Below are positions 11,010-22,438 of a stretch of 64,000 bases of DNA, piece by piece. The DNA is from Symbiodinium microadriaticum (Eukaryota > Sar > Dinophyceae > Suessiales > Symbiodiniaceae). The position numbers were made by a program, and so were the translations under genes. The notes beneath the pieces are model-generated. The model saw only the letters and a list, made by a program, of their open reading frames with translations, had not been told where the DNA came from and made no database searches. The stretch spans positions 200,677 through 264,676 of the forward strand of contig LSRX01000854.1 in assembly GCA_001939145.1 (NCBI GenBank), in the 5' to 3' direction. Numbering within the stretch: the stretch's first letter is position 1; every line of letters starts with the position of its first letter.

Positions 11010-11590
11010 ACTTTGGTTCACTTGCTTCCAATTTTTGTTCGATGTTGTTTACCTTGTTTAACATGTTTTTCCTAATTCTGGAAGGGAAGGGCAGAGCTGG
11101 GGCAGGGCTGGGCGGACCAGAGGTTGAGATGGGGCCCGGGGGCGGGGAAGGCCGAGACTGGGCCGGGGCTGCTTCGGGGAAAGCTGTAGGCTGTAGCCTA
11201 AAGCCGAAGCCTACTGTAGGCATTTTCTGTAGAGTCTCTGTTTCGACTGATCGCATTTGGCCGTGGCGTTGTCTTGTCTTTCGGAAATTATCGGATATAG
11301 GCTTTTCGGATCACATTCGGGATTTTTTCGGATTTATGTTTTGTCGGATGCAAAACATCACTTTTGGTAGTTTGCTTTCTTCCGGCTTTTTTCGGATTTG
11401 ACTGCATCAATGGTTCATAAGGGATTGCATTTCATGAGGGTAATATTTCAGAACGCTCAGGACGGCTCGCTGGGCACGGCGCTGGATGAAGCCACCGCCG
11501 TAGCCGACCAGGCGAGTGCGGGCCTGCCTACACAGTCAGCGACTGCCACTTAGCTCCACGCTGACTGTTCATACGTAGAACAACGTCTGC
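11010..11590. other. Non-coding; TCGGAT-rich stretch
   Basis: A G-rich part (about 11080-11180) is followed by an interval (about 11278-11400) in which TCGGAT or TCGGA recurs at irregular spacing. No convincing gene. Confidence 0.4.
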
Positions 11591-11595
11591 AATGT

Positions 11596-11627
11596 AGGGT
11601 GTGTGTGTATATATATATATATATATG
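11596..11627. repeat. GT/AT dinucleotide microsatellite
   Basis: A short TGTGTG run passes into ATATAT. Confidence 0.85.
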
Positions 11628-11699
11628 TATGAGAGAGGCGCCTCTATGGTCTATTGACGCCCTATTTTTCCGTATACGACTAATAAGACTATATATAAC

Positions 11700-12109
11700 T
11701 GAAATACTTGAAATAATTGAAATCAGCAGGACCGATTTCAATTATTTGGGCCGCCCCAAGAATCGAAATAGTTGAAATCGGTGGGGTTTGTGGTTTAGCC
11801 ACGAATCCCACCGATTTCAATAATTGAAATAATTGAAATCCAGCCGATTTCAATTATTTCAATTATTTGGGCCACCCAAGAATTGAAACAATTGAAATCG
11901 GCCCCCTTTCAATTATTTCAATTATTGAAATCCTGGGGTTCGGCGGCTTCGGCCCACCGAACCACAGGATTTCAATTAATTGAATTATTTGGGCCACCCG
12001 AAGAAGCGAAATAATTGAAATAATTTCAATAAAATCAATTATTTGGGCCACCGAAGAATTGAAATAATTGAAATCGGCCCCATTTCAATTATTTCAATTA
12101 TTGAAATCC
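11700..12109. repeat. Palindromic array of TTGAAATAATTGAAAT units
   Basis: Units such as AATTGAAATAATTGAAATCG alternate with their reverse complements (CGATTTCAATTATTTCAATT), separated by short G+C spacers (GGGCCACCCAAG, GGCCCC). Neighbouring units could fold into long hairpins. The array runs into the assembly gap, which it very likely caused. Confidence 0.9.
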
Positions 12110-13003
12110 NNNNNNNNNNNNNNNNNNNNNNNNNNNNNNNNNNNNNNNNNNNNNNNNNNNNNNNNNNNNNNNNNNNNNNNNNNNNNNNNNNNNNNNNNNN
12201 NNNNNNNNNNNNNNNNNNNNNNNNNNNNNNNNNNNNNNNNNNNNNNNNNNNNNNNNNNNNNNNNNNNNNNNNNNNNNNNNNNNNNNNNNNNNNNNNNNNN
12301 NNNNNNNNNNNNNNNNNNNNNNNNNNNNNNNNNNNNNNNNNNNNNNNNNNNNNNNNNNNNNNNNNNNNNNNNNNNNNNNNNNNNNNNNNNNNNNNNNNNN
12401 NNNNNNNNNNNNNNNNNNNNNNNNNNNNNNNNNNNNNNNNNNNNNNNNNNNNNNNNNNNNNNNNNNNNNNNNNNNNNNNNNNNNNNNNNNNNNNNNNNNN
12501 NNNNNNNNNNNNNNNNNNNNNNNNNNNNNNNNNNNNNNNNNNNNNNNNNNNNNNNNNNNNNNNNNNNNNNNNNNNNNNNNNNNNNNNNNNNNNNNNNNNN
12601 NNNNNNNNNNNNNNNNNNNNNNNNNNNNNNNNNNNNNNNNNNNNNNNNNNNNNNNNNNNNNNNNNNNNNNNNNNNNNNNNNNNNNNNNNNNNNNNNNNNN
12701 NNNNNNNNNNNNNNNNNNNNNNNNNNNNNNNNNNNNNNNNNNNNNNNNNNNNNNNNNNNNNNNNNNNNNNNNNNNNNNNNNNNNNNNNNNNNNNNNNNNN
12801 NNNNNNNNNNNNNNNNNNNNNNNNNNNNNNNNNNNNNNNNNNNNNNNNNNNNNNNNNNNNNNNNNNNNNNNNNNNNNNNNNNNNNNNNNNNNNNNNNNNN
12901 NNNNNNNNNNNNNNNNNNNNNNNNNNNNNNNNNNNNNNNNNNNNNNNNNNNNNNNNNNNNNNNNNNNNNNNNNNNNNNNNNNNNNNNNNNNNNNNNNNNN
13001 NNN
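12110..13003. other. Assembly gap (894 N)
   Basis: A run of Ns. Open frames reported across it are meaningless. The palindromic array adjoins it on the left and C-rich then TTTATCATC repeats on the right. Confidence 1.
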
Positions 13004-13094
13004 CCACCGCCTCGCTCACCCCACCCCCCCCACCCAAAACTGTATCTGCCCACTGCCCACCACTCCACCCCACTACACACCACCCAACCCATCC

Positions 13095-13345
13095 TATCCT
13101 TTTATCATCTTTATCACCTTTATCATATTTTCATCTTTTTATCACCTTTATCATCCTTTGTATCATCTTTATCATCAGGTTTATCGTCTTTATCATCTTT
13201 TTATCATCTTTATCATCCTTTTTTATATTTATCATTCTTCTTATCATATTTATCATCATTTTTACCATCTCTATCATCCTTTATATCGTCTTTATCATCC
13301 TTTTTATTATCTTTATCATCGTTGTCATCTTTACCATCCTATATT
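13095..13345. repeat. TTTATCATC 9-bp minisatellite
   Basis: About twenty-five degenerate copies of TTTATCATC or TTTATCACC. The translated frames (Leu-Tyr-His and Phe-Ile-Ile runs) are artefacts. Confidence 0.92.
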
Positions 13346-13439
13346 CTTCGTCATTTGTAGTTCTTGTTGTCGTTGTGTTATCTTTGTCATTGTAGTCGTC
13401 GCCTCTGTTGTTGTGTCTTTACTGTTGCTGGCAAAAGAC

Positions 13440-14280
13440 ACAGCCTGACTGACACGAAAATATAGACTACAAGAGCATCTGCGGACGACGCTGTCTGCGA
13501 TAGGTCCCCATTCTTTAATCTTTATGATCGATCGAATCACAAGCAAGTGGGTAGGTACAGTATGTGATCTAACAGATGGATGATGATCATTATGGACATA
13601 CACAGCATTCATGGATGCTGTTGCTGATGTTGAGATCGTATATGAAATACTACTTTCCTGACGTGTTTATTAAGTGCTGACTAGTGTTGCTTGTTGTATG
13701 TGTTGTTCGCAATACTTGTATCTGAATTTACATATTAAATATATGTTTCTGTGTCTGCCTATCTTTGTCATTCCTTTTGTGTTGGTCCTTGTCGTTCCAC
13801 TAGTGTGAATTCCTATGTTGCAACTCTAACATCAACTCCAAACACTCAGCCCGCTTACAAGCACTGTGACCAGTAACAGCAGCCAGCGACCACAGTAGCA
13901 ACAACATCAATAACCACAACCACGACCACAAGGGCAGTAACATCAACAATAGCAGTAACAACAACAAAACCCTCAATCAGTACAGTTAGCATTAATAATC
14001 CTCATCATGTTGGTAAGAATATTCAATGAAACCATGCGAGTCCTGCGATTGGAGGAGGATGGGAAGGTGGGTCCTCATGCAAGATATTCGACACCTCAAG
14101 TATGGATGCCCTTCACCTAGCCAATCTTGTGAAAGACATGGAAATTCGATATTAAACTATGTATCACGGTCGGTCCAAAACTTTTTGGCTTTTGGTCTAT
14201 GCAATGTACCACTTAGCCATATACTATTTAGCTAGGCATTTAGTATTGCAAATATACAACCGTGGTTAAATAGACCCTAA
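13440..14280. other. No supportable gene
   Basis: A moderately A+T-rich stretch with CAA/ACAACA-rich sequence at about 13870-13975. No open frame has a recognisable domain. Confidence 0.45.
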
Positions 14281-14285
14281 AGGTA

Positions 14286-14332
14286 TCGGGCACATATATG
14301 TATATATGTACATGTGTGTATGTACATGTGTG
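14286..14332. repeat. TATATGTA/TGTACATG repeat
   Basis: A short alternating purine-pyrimidine microsatellite. Confidence 0.75.
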
Positions 14333-14564
14333 CTCGAAAATCCACAATCCGAGCCCTCTATGGCCTCCGTAGTCCGCACATAATGCGTCTAGAGTCGGAG
14401 CCGCGTAGAACCTTATCCTCGATCGCGGATTCAATCCTGGTCGAACCATGGCCAGAGAGCGGTTGAGCATGCCTACCAGAGAGAAAGGGTGCTGCCTTGC
14501 AAGTTTAAGACCATTTTTGTGCCATTATTGTGTCAGTATTGTGTCATTCTGCTGTTGCTATGCA

Positions 14565-14760
14565 TGCCATTGGGTGCAGTTGCTGCTGTTGCAGTGCTGC
14601 CGCTGCTGTTGCAGAGCAACTTGCTGTTGCAGTGTAGTAGACGTTGAAGCTGCAGCGTTGCTGCTGCAGTTCAGGTGCGGCTGTTGCAGTGCAGTTTCGT
14701 CGTTGCTGCAGTTGCAGTTTCGTAGCTGCAGTGCCAGTTTTTCAGTTTCGTTGCATGTAG
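14565..14760. repeat. GTTGCAGT/GCTGCT repeat cluster
   Basis: Degenerate copies of GCTGTTGCAGT and TTGCAGTTTCGT give Cys- or Leu-rich spurious translations. Confidence 0.75.
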
Positions 14761-14819
14761 GTCAATGCAGGTATGTGTACATATACCCAAACGTGTGTAT
14801 ACAGAATTAGTCTTAGTAT

Positions 14820-14965
14820 AATATAGTAGAATGTAGTATTGCATAGTACAGCAGAGTATAACATAGTATGATGACAAATATCATAGAATATGATGTACAT
14901 ATATGTATGTATATATATTCACACATACATCGTGAGCATGTGTATATATATATATACACACATGC
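14820..14965. repeat. TAGTATA-type and TATA microsatellites
   Basis: Imperfect AGTATA/GTAGTA units (14820-14872) are followed by TATATGTATA and TATATATACACA runs (14897-14960). Confidence 0.75.
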
Positions 14966-15244
14966 GCGCACACGCCTACCTACATACATAGGTACACAAA
15001 CGAGCAGTACAGACAGCTCAAGACAAAGGAAAGGTTTGCACATATGTAGAAAGAGAGAAAGACGGTGCTGGTTGCTTCTACATGCACATGTATATTGACT
15101 TTTTTCTGAGCTTGTGTGAAAGTACGTGCACACAGACTCATATGTTCGCATGTGTATTCCTCTGTGGTCAAGAGGTGGATAGAGAGAAGATAGAGAGACA
15201 TAGGTAGACGGAGAGATATGTCTCAACATGACATGGCGTAGGTG

Positions 15245-15482
15245 CAGGAAAGAACTATAGAGATAGATAGGTACATAATGGTCGACAAACAGGTAGGTCG
15301 GCAGAACGATAGGTAGGCAGATATATAGGTAGATAAATAGATAGATAGATGGATAGACAGTTAATCATGGTTGGAATACTTCGCATGCATGCATTTATCT
15401 ATCTCTCTGTCTATCTGTCTATCTGTCTATCTATCCATCTACCTTTCTACCTGTCTATCTGTATCTATCTACCTATCTATGT
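15245..15482. repeat. GATA array facing TATC array (inverted)
   Basis: GATA/GGTA-type units (about 15257-15358) are followed after about 40 bp by complementary TATC/TGTC units (about 15397-15480). The two arms could pair into an imperfect hairpin with a loop containing TTCGCATGCATGCA. Confidence 0.85.
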
Positions 15483-15483
15483 G

Positions 15484-15889
15484 CAGGACCAGAAAAGGCA
15501 ACCTTAATGCCTTAGATGACGAGATGACTTCTAAGTTCACGCCCTGCCAGATCTTCAAAGCAGCAACTGTGGATCTTGGCTTCCGACAGCTCGGAAAGAT
15601 GCAAGAGTTCTTGATGGAGATGGCATCCGTCATTGCGGAGACCAGGCCGCTTCTCCCGGTAATGTTCAGATGTAGCTCGACGGTGCATGCAAGCGATCAT
15701 GTGATGCTGGCACACCCAGGAGGCTGGCAGCAGCCAAAGCAGACGCCACAGCCTGAGGAGTTCGGACCATGCACGCCCGGAAACCCGGCAGCAGGTGTGT
15801 GCTCGGTTGGTTGGCATGCATACTCCGACCATGGAGAGTGCGAGCTTTTAATTTATGGGCAAGATAGCAGCTTGCTTTGGGATCTTTAA
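15484..15889 (+). CDS. Open frame of unknown function
   Basis: The non-repeat part of a plus-strand frame that begins inside the TATC array. About 135 residues, including 'KFTPCQIFKAATVDLGFRQL' and 'FLMEMASVIAETRPLLP', reach a stop at 15889. It lies about 330 bp upstream of the first recognised ArgC exon but does not match ArgC. No family recognised; it may be a chance frame. Confidence 0.15.
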
Positions 15890-16213
15890 CACCCCGAAGT
15901 TCCTGTGCCGAATCTTGAGATGCGGCCTGTCCGTCTTGGGTTGAGATGAAGACTCCTATATAGGTCTTGGGCTCAACCCTTGCGGCTTGTTGTGTGAAGT
16001 TATGCGTCCTGGAGCTGCTGGTCGGTAGCCAAGATCTTGAGCCATGCTTTCATAGGACTTTCCTCAGATCTTGACTTCGCCTCTGCGGCTTCGCAGTTAG
16101 CCTGCAGACCTTTGTACAGCAACTGTGATGCTCTGCAGCTTAGCCAAAAGGAACTAGAGCGGGTATTGTGGTGGAGAGTCCGGCAGAAGATTCTCCGGTG
16201 CTGAACCGAGCAG

Positions 16214-19200
16214 GCTTCATTGGCTTGATTCGGCGGGCTGCCCGGGCCGAGTGTGAGTGCAAAGCATCCTGAATCTGATTTGAAGGGGTCTCTGTCAAGA
16301 CAGCGTGGCCTCGCGTTGTGGGATGAGGCCACTGGTAGATGCTGGACTTCTCCCAGCCGAGACTGGCTTGGTGGTGCGACTGCCTTTTCTGTGCTCGCCA
16401 ATCCGCGACAGTGACAACTTGATTCCTAATCAGGTACATGCTGTGAGCGGATACTCCGGTGGTGGAAAGGCTGGGTCGCCAGTGGGACAGACGGCATGCA
16501 TTACGTCATTACGTCTTCGTGTATAATATGTTTGCACACACTGACATATGTGCCTACATGCCTACATGCATGCATACGCACATACATTATCATTAGAACA
16601 TCGACCTTTAGACAATGGGCAGAAGGGAGTGCAGCAATGCATGGTGAAGAAGAAAGCCGCGATGTGCCTCGGGTGTTGGCCGCATATTCTGCTTGCAGTG
16701 GTGGCTGACATTCGTGCTTTTCAAAACTGCTCAGGGCCTGATCAAAACCTACGAAGAGGAAGATCATGAGCCCTGGGGAGCGTGCCCTCATGGATAGCTT
16801 TGCTTCGGCGCAAGGTGTTGGGAAGTCTGAAGGTACGGCTTCGCCTTGAATCACAAGCATCTACCCGAGATGGCAAAGTGGACAGGCTTGCAGGAGGCCG
16901 GTCTTTGTTAGGACTGGACTGGACTTACGGAAACCAAGCAGAAGGCCTTGTGACGCTCTGCAGCTTCGGCGTTAACGTTCTGCAAGAATGGAGGAACCCA
17001 TCTTCTGCCCTGCTGTTGGGGACTTCAAACAAGGGATGGTAGTGCACCTTCCCAAGCTTGAGCATCTTGACACGACAATCGCACCCAGCACATGCGAACT
17101 GTCCGCTCTGTTCCCGAGGTCCGTACCCCTGCGCTTCTCTCAGCTCCGGGCAGGCATGTTCACACTGGAGGGCGGTTGAGGGCATTGGCGTCAGCACCGC
17201 AACCGAGCTTTCTGTGAGGAGCTACAGCCGCAGACGTTCATGCAGCCATGGTTGCACACTACGACGGGAAGCAGTTCGTGTCCGCACCCGAGATGTATGC
17301 CTCCGATGATTCGTTTTAAGCTTCGATCATCTTCGGTCTGAGACAAGGTCTGTGAAACCGTTGAACGACAAGGAGGGCATTCCCGGCCTGTATGTAGCCA
17401 GCAAGAACTGCAGCAGCTCTTCGACTACACACTGCTCCGCACGGCGCAGTTTTGGCACAGTATTTTCGAGGCATGATGAAGCATGTTAGCCACCAGACGA
17501 ATGTGGCCGAATCGCAGGTTGCACACCCGAAGACCTTGCGTAGGCCGATGTAGCTCTCACATCATGTGCACGACTTGCAACGACATCTGCAATCCCAAGC
17601 GAAACTTGCAGAAACGGAGTGACGGTTCCGAGTTCACAGGTAGAGAAATTCGTTTGCATGATGATCTGCTCCCCGCGGACATTCGCTCCGACGGAGACAA
17701 AGCCAGTGCCTGCGAGAGGGGCAGCACCTGCACGATGGGCCCTTGCAGCATCTTGTGTGGCCATGAAGACCTGTCAGATGGCCCCTTGGTGTCAGATGTG
17801 AGCTCAGCAGCTGGGCTTTGAGTTTCTCGGTGTGTTGTGCTGGAGGCGCTCGGTGCCTCTGCGTTGCTTTTGCCGCGCCGCCTGGTGCGGCGCAGAGCAG
17901 TGGCTCGAGGCTTAGGATCTTAGAAAGGCGCGCAGGTCAGACCACTGGAACACTTGGCTTCCTTGATTGTCCGAGCCAAGGTGGAGGGCGACGTCCACAC
18001 AGTGGCTGTGAAAAAGTGGCTGGATTCCATGATCATCGGCATGAGCTTCTGCCCATGGGCCGGACCTGCCAGCGAGGCTTTTACCACACACTTCAGTCTG
18101 GAGTGATCTGGACACAGAATTGACAAGACTAGACTTGACTAGACTCATGCCCAGGCAAACGGAATTCGCATCGCCACGAGCATGGCAAACTCTCCCGCGG
18201 CTGCATTAGAAGATCTGAAAGCAGAAGCGGCAAGGCTGCAAGGACTGGCAGGTTCTGGGATCGTTCTTGGGGTGGCGTCTCAGCGTGTACTTATTACAGC
18301 TCGAAAGAATCTTGTGCAGTCGGAACCGCAGATTTGTTGTTCTGGGAGCTTGTTCAGCACGTGCTGCAGGAGCTCGGGATTCAACGGTGACCACCCTTCT
18401 TGTATGTCCTTGCGTGGAGCCTTGGGAAGACTTCGCGAACTTCAAAGACTTCCGAGAGACCGAACTGCAGTGACTTGGCTTGTCCGGAAAACCAATTTGG
18501 GGCCCAGGCAGGTAAAGGCCGAGCTGGATGCACCAGCTTTTGTGTGCGGCGCATTCAGGAATGGGGAGGCCTTGGTGGAGGAATTCGGTTGCAAGGTGGT
18601 ATGCTTCCACCCCCACTCGCAGGCTTCTTGTCAAAGGTCTATTGAAGCTGGTGGCAGTGATGCATCCGCGGCGTCGCAGCTTGAACCAAGGCTTCTGACA
18701 GCTATGGCCTGCAAGAGGGTGATGACATCGTGATTCGCGCAGGGGATGGTCTGGGCCCTGTGCTCGTGTCCGCATATACCGAGCTGCACATTGCAACAGC
18801 AGGTGAGCAGCTCTGTGGAACAGTTCTGGGCATCATGCCCGAAGGAGAGGACGGTGCCAGCAACTTGAAGGTTCAGTGTCCAGGCTTGAAGTTCGGGGCA
18901 GTGTTTGTTTCTGCGCATCCGCATTGTCCACGAAGCGTTAGCCCGCACAGTCTTTGCCCGAGGTTCTACGGCAAAGTTGATGAAGGCTGCATGATTCGTA
19001 GCTTTTAGGTACGTGCAGCACACGACTTGTTTGTGCTGGCTCCAGGTGATGCGGAAAACGGCGAGTTCGGCATGCAGCCCTTCTCGGATGCTGCAGATCG
19101 CGTTGAGACCGTTCCAGAACAAAGTGCGCCTCGTCCAGCAAAGCTCATCACATCTAACATGATGAAGGCTCGGAGCAGGAGCAGCACCCGAGGAAACGAA

Positions 19201-20982
19201 GGAGGTTTGTTGTTGGCTTGACAAGCTTGCAGGAACTCTGCACTCACCTTGGTTTGACACACAGCTGTTTCCGTCGTCGCCTTGTTGAAAGTGGAGTCTC
19301 CCGCAGCTCCCCGCATCTGCTTGAACATCTCCGCCATCATTCACCCTACGACATTTAGTCTTGGAGCGAATTCGTGAGAAGGAGAACTGCATTTATTATG
19401 GCCGCCATGGCTTGGCTGAGCTGATCGGTCGAGCTGCCCCAAGCAGGTTAGGGAAACATGATTATCTTCGTTGTTCTGCTGCGTTATCAACATGCAATCT
19501 TCGCGAGTTTTGGAGCTGGCTTGGGGTCGTCGTTAAGAGACTTTCTTTGCACTGAGGTCCAGGTCCACGGGAGTGGGAGCTTCAGTTGAGGGTCTCAATG
19601 GGTTTATGAGGCATTTGCAGGCAGGGTTCGGGAGCATGAGCAGCAAGGTGCTTCAGCTGATTGGACGCGAAGCTCTACAGGACGAGGTGTGGGTCCTCAA
19701 CCACCAGTTGCGAGTACGTGCATTCATGTAGCACATGCCTGCAGGATGCTTGCCGAAGCATTTTGGGCCGCGCGCCTCGAATCGTTCTGCATCTTCTCCG
19801 TGCTGCAGATCTGGAGGCGTGCGGAAACCAGAAAATGCACTAGGACAGAAATTCCAATAGTGTCAGTTATCGTCACAACGGCGTCTCTGAGCACCTTCTG
19901 CAATCAGGCGGTCGACAACCAGAAGGCAGCAGCTGTGCATGGGCATCTAAGAGACCCATATTTGATGGCAGAGTAAAGACTTACGACAGACACTCACGAA
20001 GCACCAGCTGTTTGGCGTACATCATCGAGCATTGTTGCCACTGCGACCTGCCCGTTCAGGCCTTTGAAACTCTGGAGCGAAATGAAGAGGCCTGCGATCC
20101 TGTTTTTTGTTACCTTGTTCACCTCGGTTGCCTGCATTTGCACAGGTTGTTGAAGCAATGGGTGAGGAAGAATTTGATCGGCGTGTGCAGGAGTGCGGTT
20201 AGAATGAAAAAGGTGTGCTTGCCCCAGTGTGGCCTACCAGTCGATTGAAAACAGATGTAATCGAGCCCGCAGAAGATGCTCACCCAAAGCTGGGTAACGA
20301 CATTGGTTGATGCTGCACTTTTGCCCGCTTTTGCAGCAGTCTCCCTCAGCTTCGGCATGCCAGCTCTGGAACGCGGTGCGTTTTTGCGGCCCGACGCAGT
20401 GAACGACACCAACAAGCGGGGCACCAATTTGTTCTCAACTTGTGGCAGCAAAATGTACGGTTATGCTGCACACATGCAAGGATCGTTGTTAGCTGTCGGT
20501 CGTGTCTGTCTTGCTGGCAACCCTGGCGTCAGGGGGTTTGTGCCGGGTGATGCTCAGGCTGGAGCTTTTCTGCTTTGCCAACGAGGACCCCTGCACCGTA
20601 GGGCATTGCGCTTCTTCAGGGCACAGGAGCTGGAGCAGTGCAGCCAGAGGACAAGAAGAGCCTCTGGCTTGCCGCTCGTTTGGACAACCTGGGCAAGGCG
20701 AGTCAGAGTCAGGGTTTTCGGATTACGGTTCTTACTTGGGGCATTCTTACTTACCACAGCTTTATTCTGGATTTGCCCTAAATGCCGGAAGCGATTCAAG
20801 ATGCGCCGGCACGCGAGCCCTTTAGCCACAGCCATAGTGCACAAGTGGTTGGGACGTTCTCTCGTTGTTTCGCCGGACATGCCTTTGAGATTCTGGTTCA
20901 CTCTCAGGGCGCCAGCGGTGCGTGCGTGCAGAATTTGAACTTGGCGCTTGGTTTCCCGGAGGCACGTCGAGAAATGCTGTGA
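16214..20982 (+). CDS. argC: N-acetyl-gamma-glutamyl-phosphate reductase (ArgC), 5' exons missing
   Basis: ArgC makes N-acetylglutamate 5-semialdehyde with NADPH in arginine synthesis. Conserved blocks appear in order across small exons: 'GFIGLI' (16214-16232), 'RPLVDAGLLPAETGL' (16328-16370), 'VHAVSGYSGGGK' (16434-16469), 'GLIKTYEEEDHEPW' (16735-16778), 'YGFALNHKHLPEM' (16833-16893), 'EEPIFCPAVGDFKQGMVVHL' (about 16986-17053), 'DVHAAMVAHYDGKQFVS' (about 17233-17283), 'DAVNDTNK' (about 20366-20420), 'LELFCFANEDP' (20557-20591), 'PEDKKSLWLAARLDNLGK' (about 20641-20697) and 'GASGACVQNLNLALGFPEA' to the stop (20908-20982). These match the ArgC form with the 'GYSGGGK' and 'NH+H.PE' signatures. 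The NADP-binding N-terminus and the 'PGCYP' active-site cysteine are not visible in the 2 kb upstream. They should lie in exons farther 5' or have been lost. Several donors are GC. Confidence 0.82.
17300..20360 (+). other. Long ArgC intron with unassigned open frames
   Basis: Between the 'VAHYDGKQFVS' and 'DAVNDTNK' exons lie about 3.1 kb. Open frames include 18182-18733 plus (183 residues, starting 'MANSPAAALEDLKAEAARL') and a short plus-strand block, 'VVEAMGEEEFDRRVQECG' (about 20145-20200), which has an exon-like, charged composition. I recognise no family. They may be extra lineage-specific ArgC exons, a nested gene or chance. Confidence 0.35.
20698..20907 (+). other. ArgC intron with GC donor
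   Basis: The exon ends ...CTGGGCAAG and the next begins GGCGCCAGC, restoring the family motif 'LDNLGKGASGA'. The 210-bp intron starts GCGAGT and ends CTCTCAG. This is one of the better-fixed splice sites in the window and shows a GC-AG intron. Confidence 0.75.
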
Positions 20983-22406
20983 TTCGTGCATTTGGTTCTG
21001 TTCCTGGCCCATGCTACCTGCGTGGCTCCATGGCGATCCAAACCTGCTCTAATGTTGTGGCAGGAGACAGGTCTGTGAGGTCGAGGTCGAGGTCAAGAAT
21101 TCTTTGACTGAGCGGGCTTGTTGCAGAAGAAGATTCGGAATGGCACAGCTGGAGGCAAGTGCCCATAATTTCGTTTGTTCATAGAATAAATATTTTAACC
21201 GTTATCAGCTGGAAGTCATGCCACTTGGAACCATCCTGGAGGCTTTCCGCAGAAAATATATGGCTTTGTTCCCCAACCAGCCGTGCTGGGAATTGGAATC
21301 GAAGCACGAAGAATTTATATCCTGAAATCAGGTTCCAAGTTGACGGGACCATCTGTATTATCAAGGGATGTCAGGTGGAGAGATAGGCAATGAACAAAGA
21401 CGTCGAATCGAACATAATCCCTATATTTGCGTTCTACAATTTCAACTTCAGTAGTGAAGAGAGCTACTGTATGCTTTGGGGCCTCCTCTCGAAATATATT
21501 ATTTCGGTGTTTCATCGCCGGATTATCCTTTTTTGTTCGTCCGTTTTCTTGAGATAATTGGGATCGAGATTATACGATACTATATTTGCACTTACACACA
21601 TAGAGATAAAAAAAAAATTATATGATATATATATATATACAAAAAGGTGATGGATATAAATGATATATTTCGGAAAAATATTGACTATAAATATAAATTT
21701 ATATCTAATAGATTTCTGATATGAGATTCTTTAAAAATATCGTTAATTTTAATAGAGAGATTAAATTCCCATGATTCATGATTTGAATGGAACACGAATT
21801 TCGAGGAATATATGAGAAATTCTTTTATTAATTATTGGGAGATATTTTTGAATGGTTTGGATCGAAATTACGTATCTTAAAAAAATATATGGAGGTGATA
21901 TGTTTCTAATAAGAACTATTCTGTATAATATATGAATTAGCATTATCTATAATATATGATTGATTTTTTCGCTTTCTAATTTATTTTTTATATTTTATAT
22001 ACGAAGAAATTCTCTGCATATATTTTCGCGTTATATTTTGAATTTTTTTTTATGATTTCTCTCTTTTATATCTTTATTTGGATCGATAATATCTTTTTAA
22101 AAATATATATAGTGTAAAGGAGGGATTTCTTCGAATTTGAGATGTTCGTTAATATTATGTAATTTAAAATTATGATAATTGAGGTAATTTTTAAATTGAG
22201 ATTTTTATTTAGATTAATTACGATTTCGAACTGCACTATATTTATATATAGATTCTTATTCGTATTATTACGCTTTAATATTGTCGTTTACCCACGGCAT
22301 AATTGACGATAAATGGACAAATCCTGAATTGATATTCATTATTTTCATTATAGAGAAAATTAAAAAAAAGGTTTTGGGGTCCAGCGTGGTCGGGTGAAGG
22401 AATGAG

Positions 22407-22438
22407 ATTTAAGATTATTTTTAAATCTCATCTCTTAA
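22407..22438. repeat. Inverted repeat in A+T-rich island
   Basis: GAGATTTAAGATTA and TTTTTAAATCTC can pair into a hairpin. It is not followed by a clear gene, so I do not call a terminator. Confidence 0.4.

Noticed and set aside
12039..13395. Four open frames of 330-450 residues on both strands
   Set aside because: They are created by the run of Ns, which contains no stops; the flanks are repeats.
14345..14460. tRNA-like stretch with GGATTCAATCC and GGTCGAACC
   Set aside because: I could not fit acceptor, D and anticodon arms to it on either strand.
20276..20938. 220-residue single plus-strand frame as a separate gene
   Set aside because: Its frame disagrees with the ArgC motifs that run through the same bases in other frames; it is open by chance.
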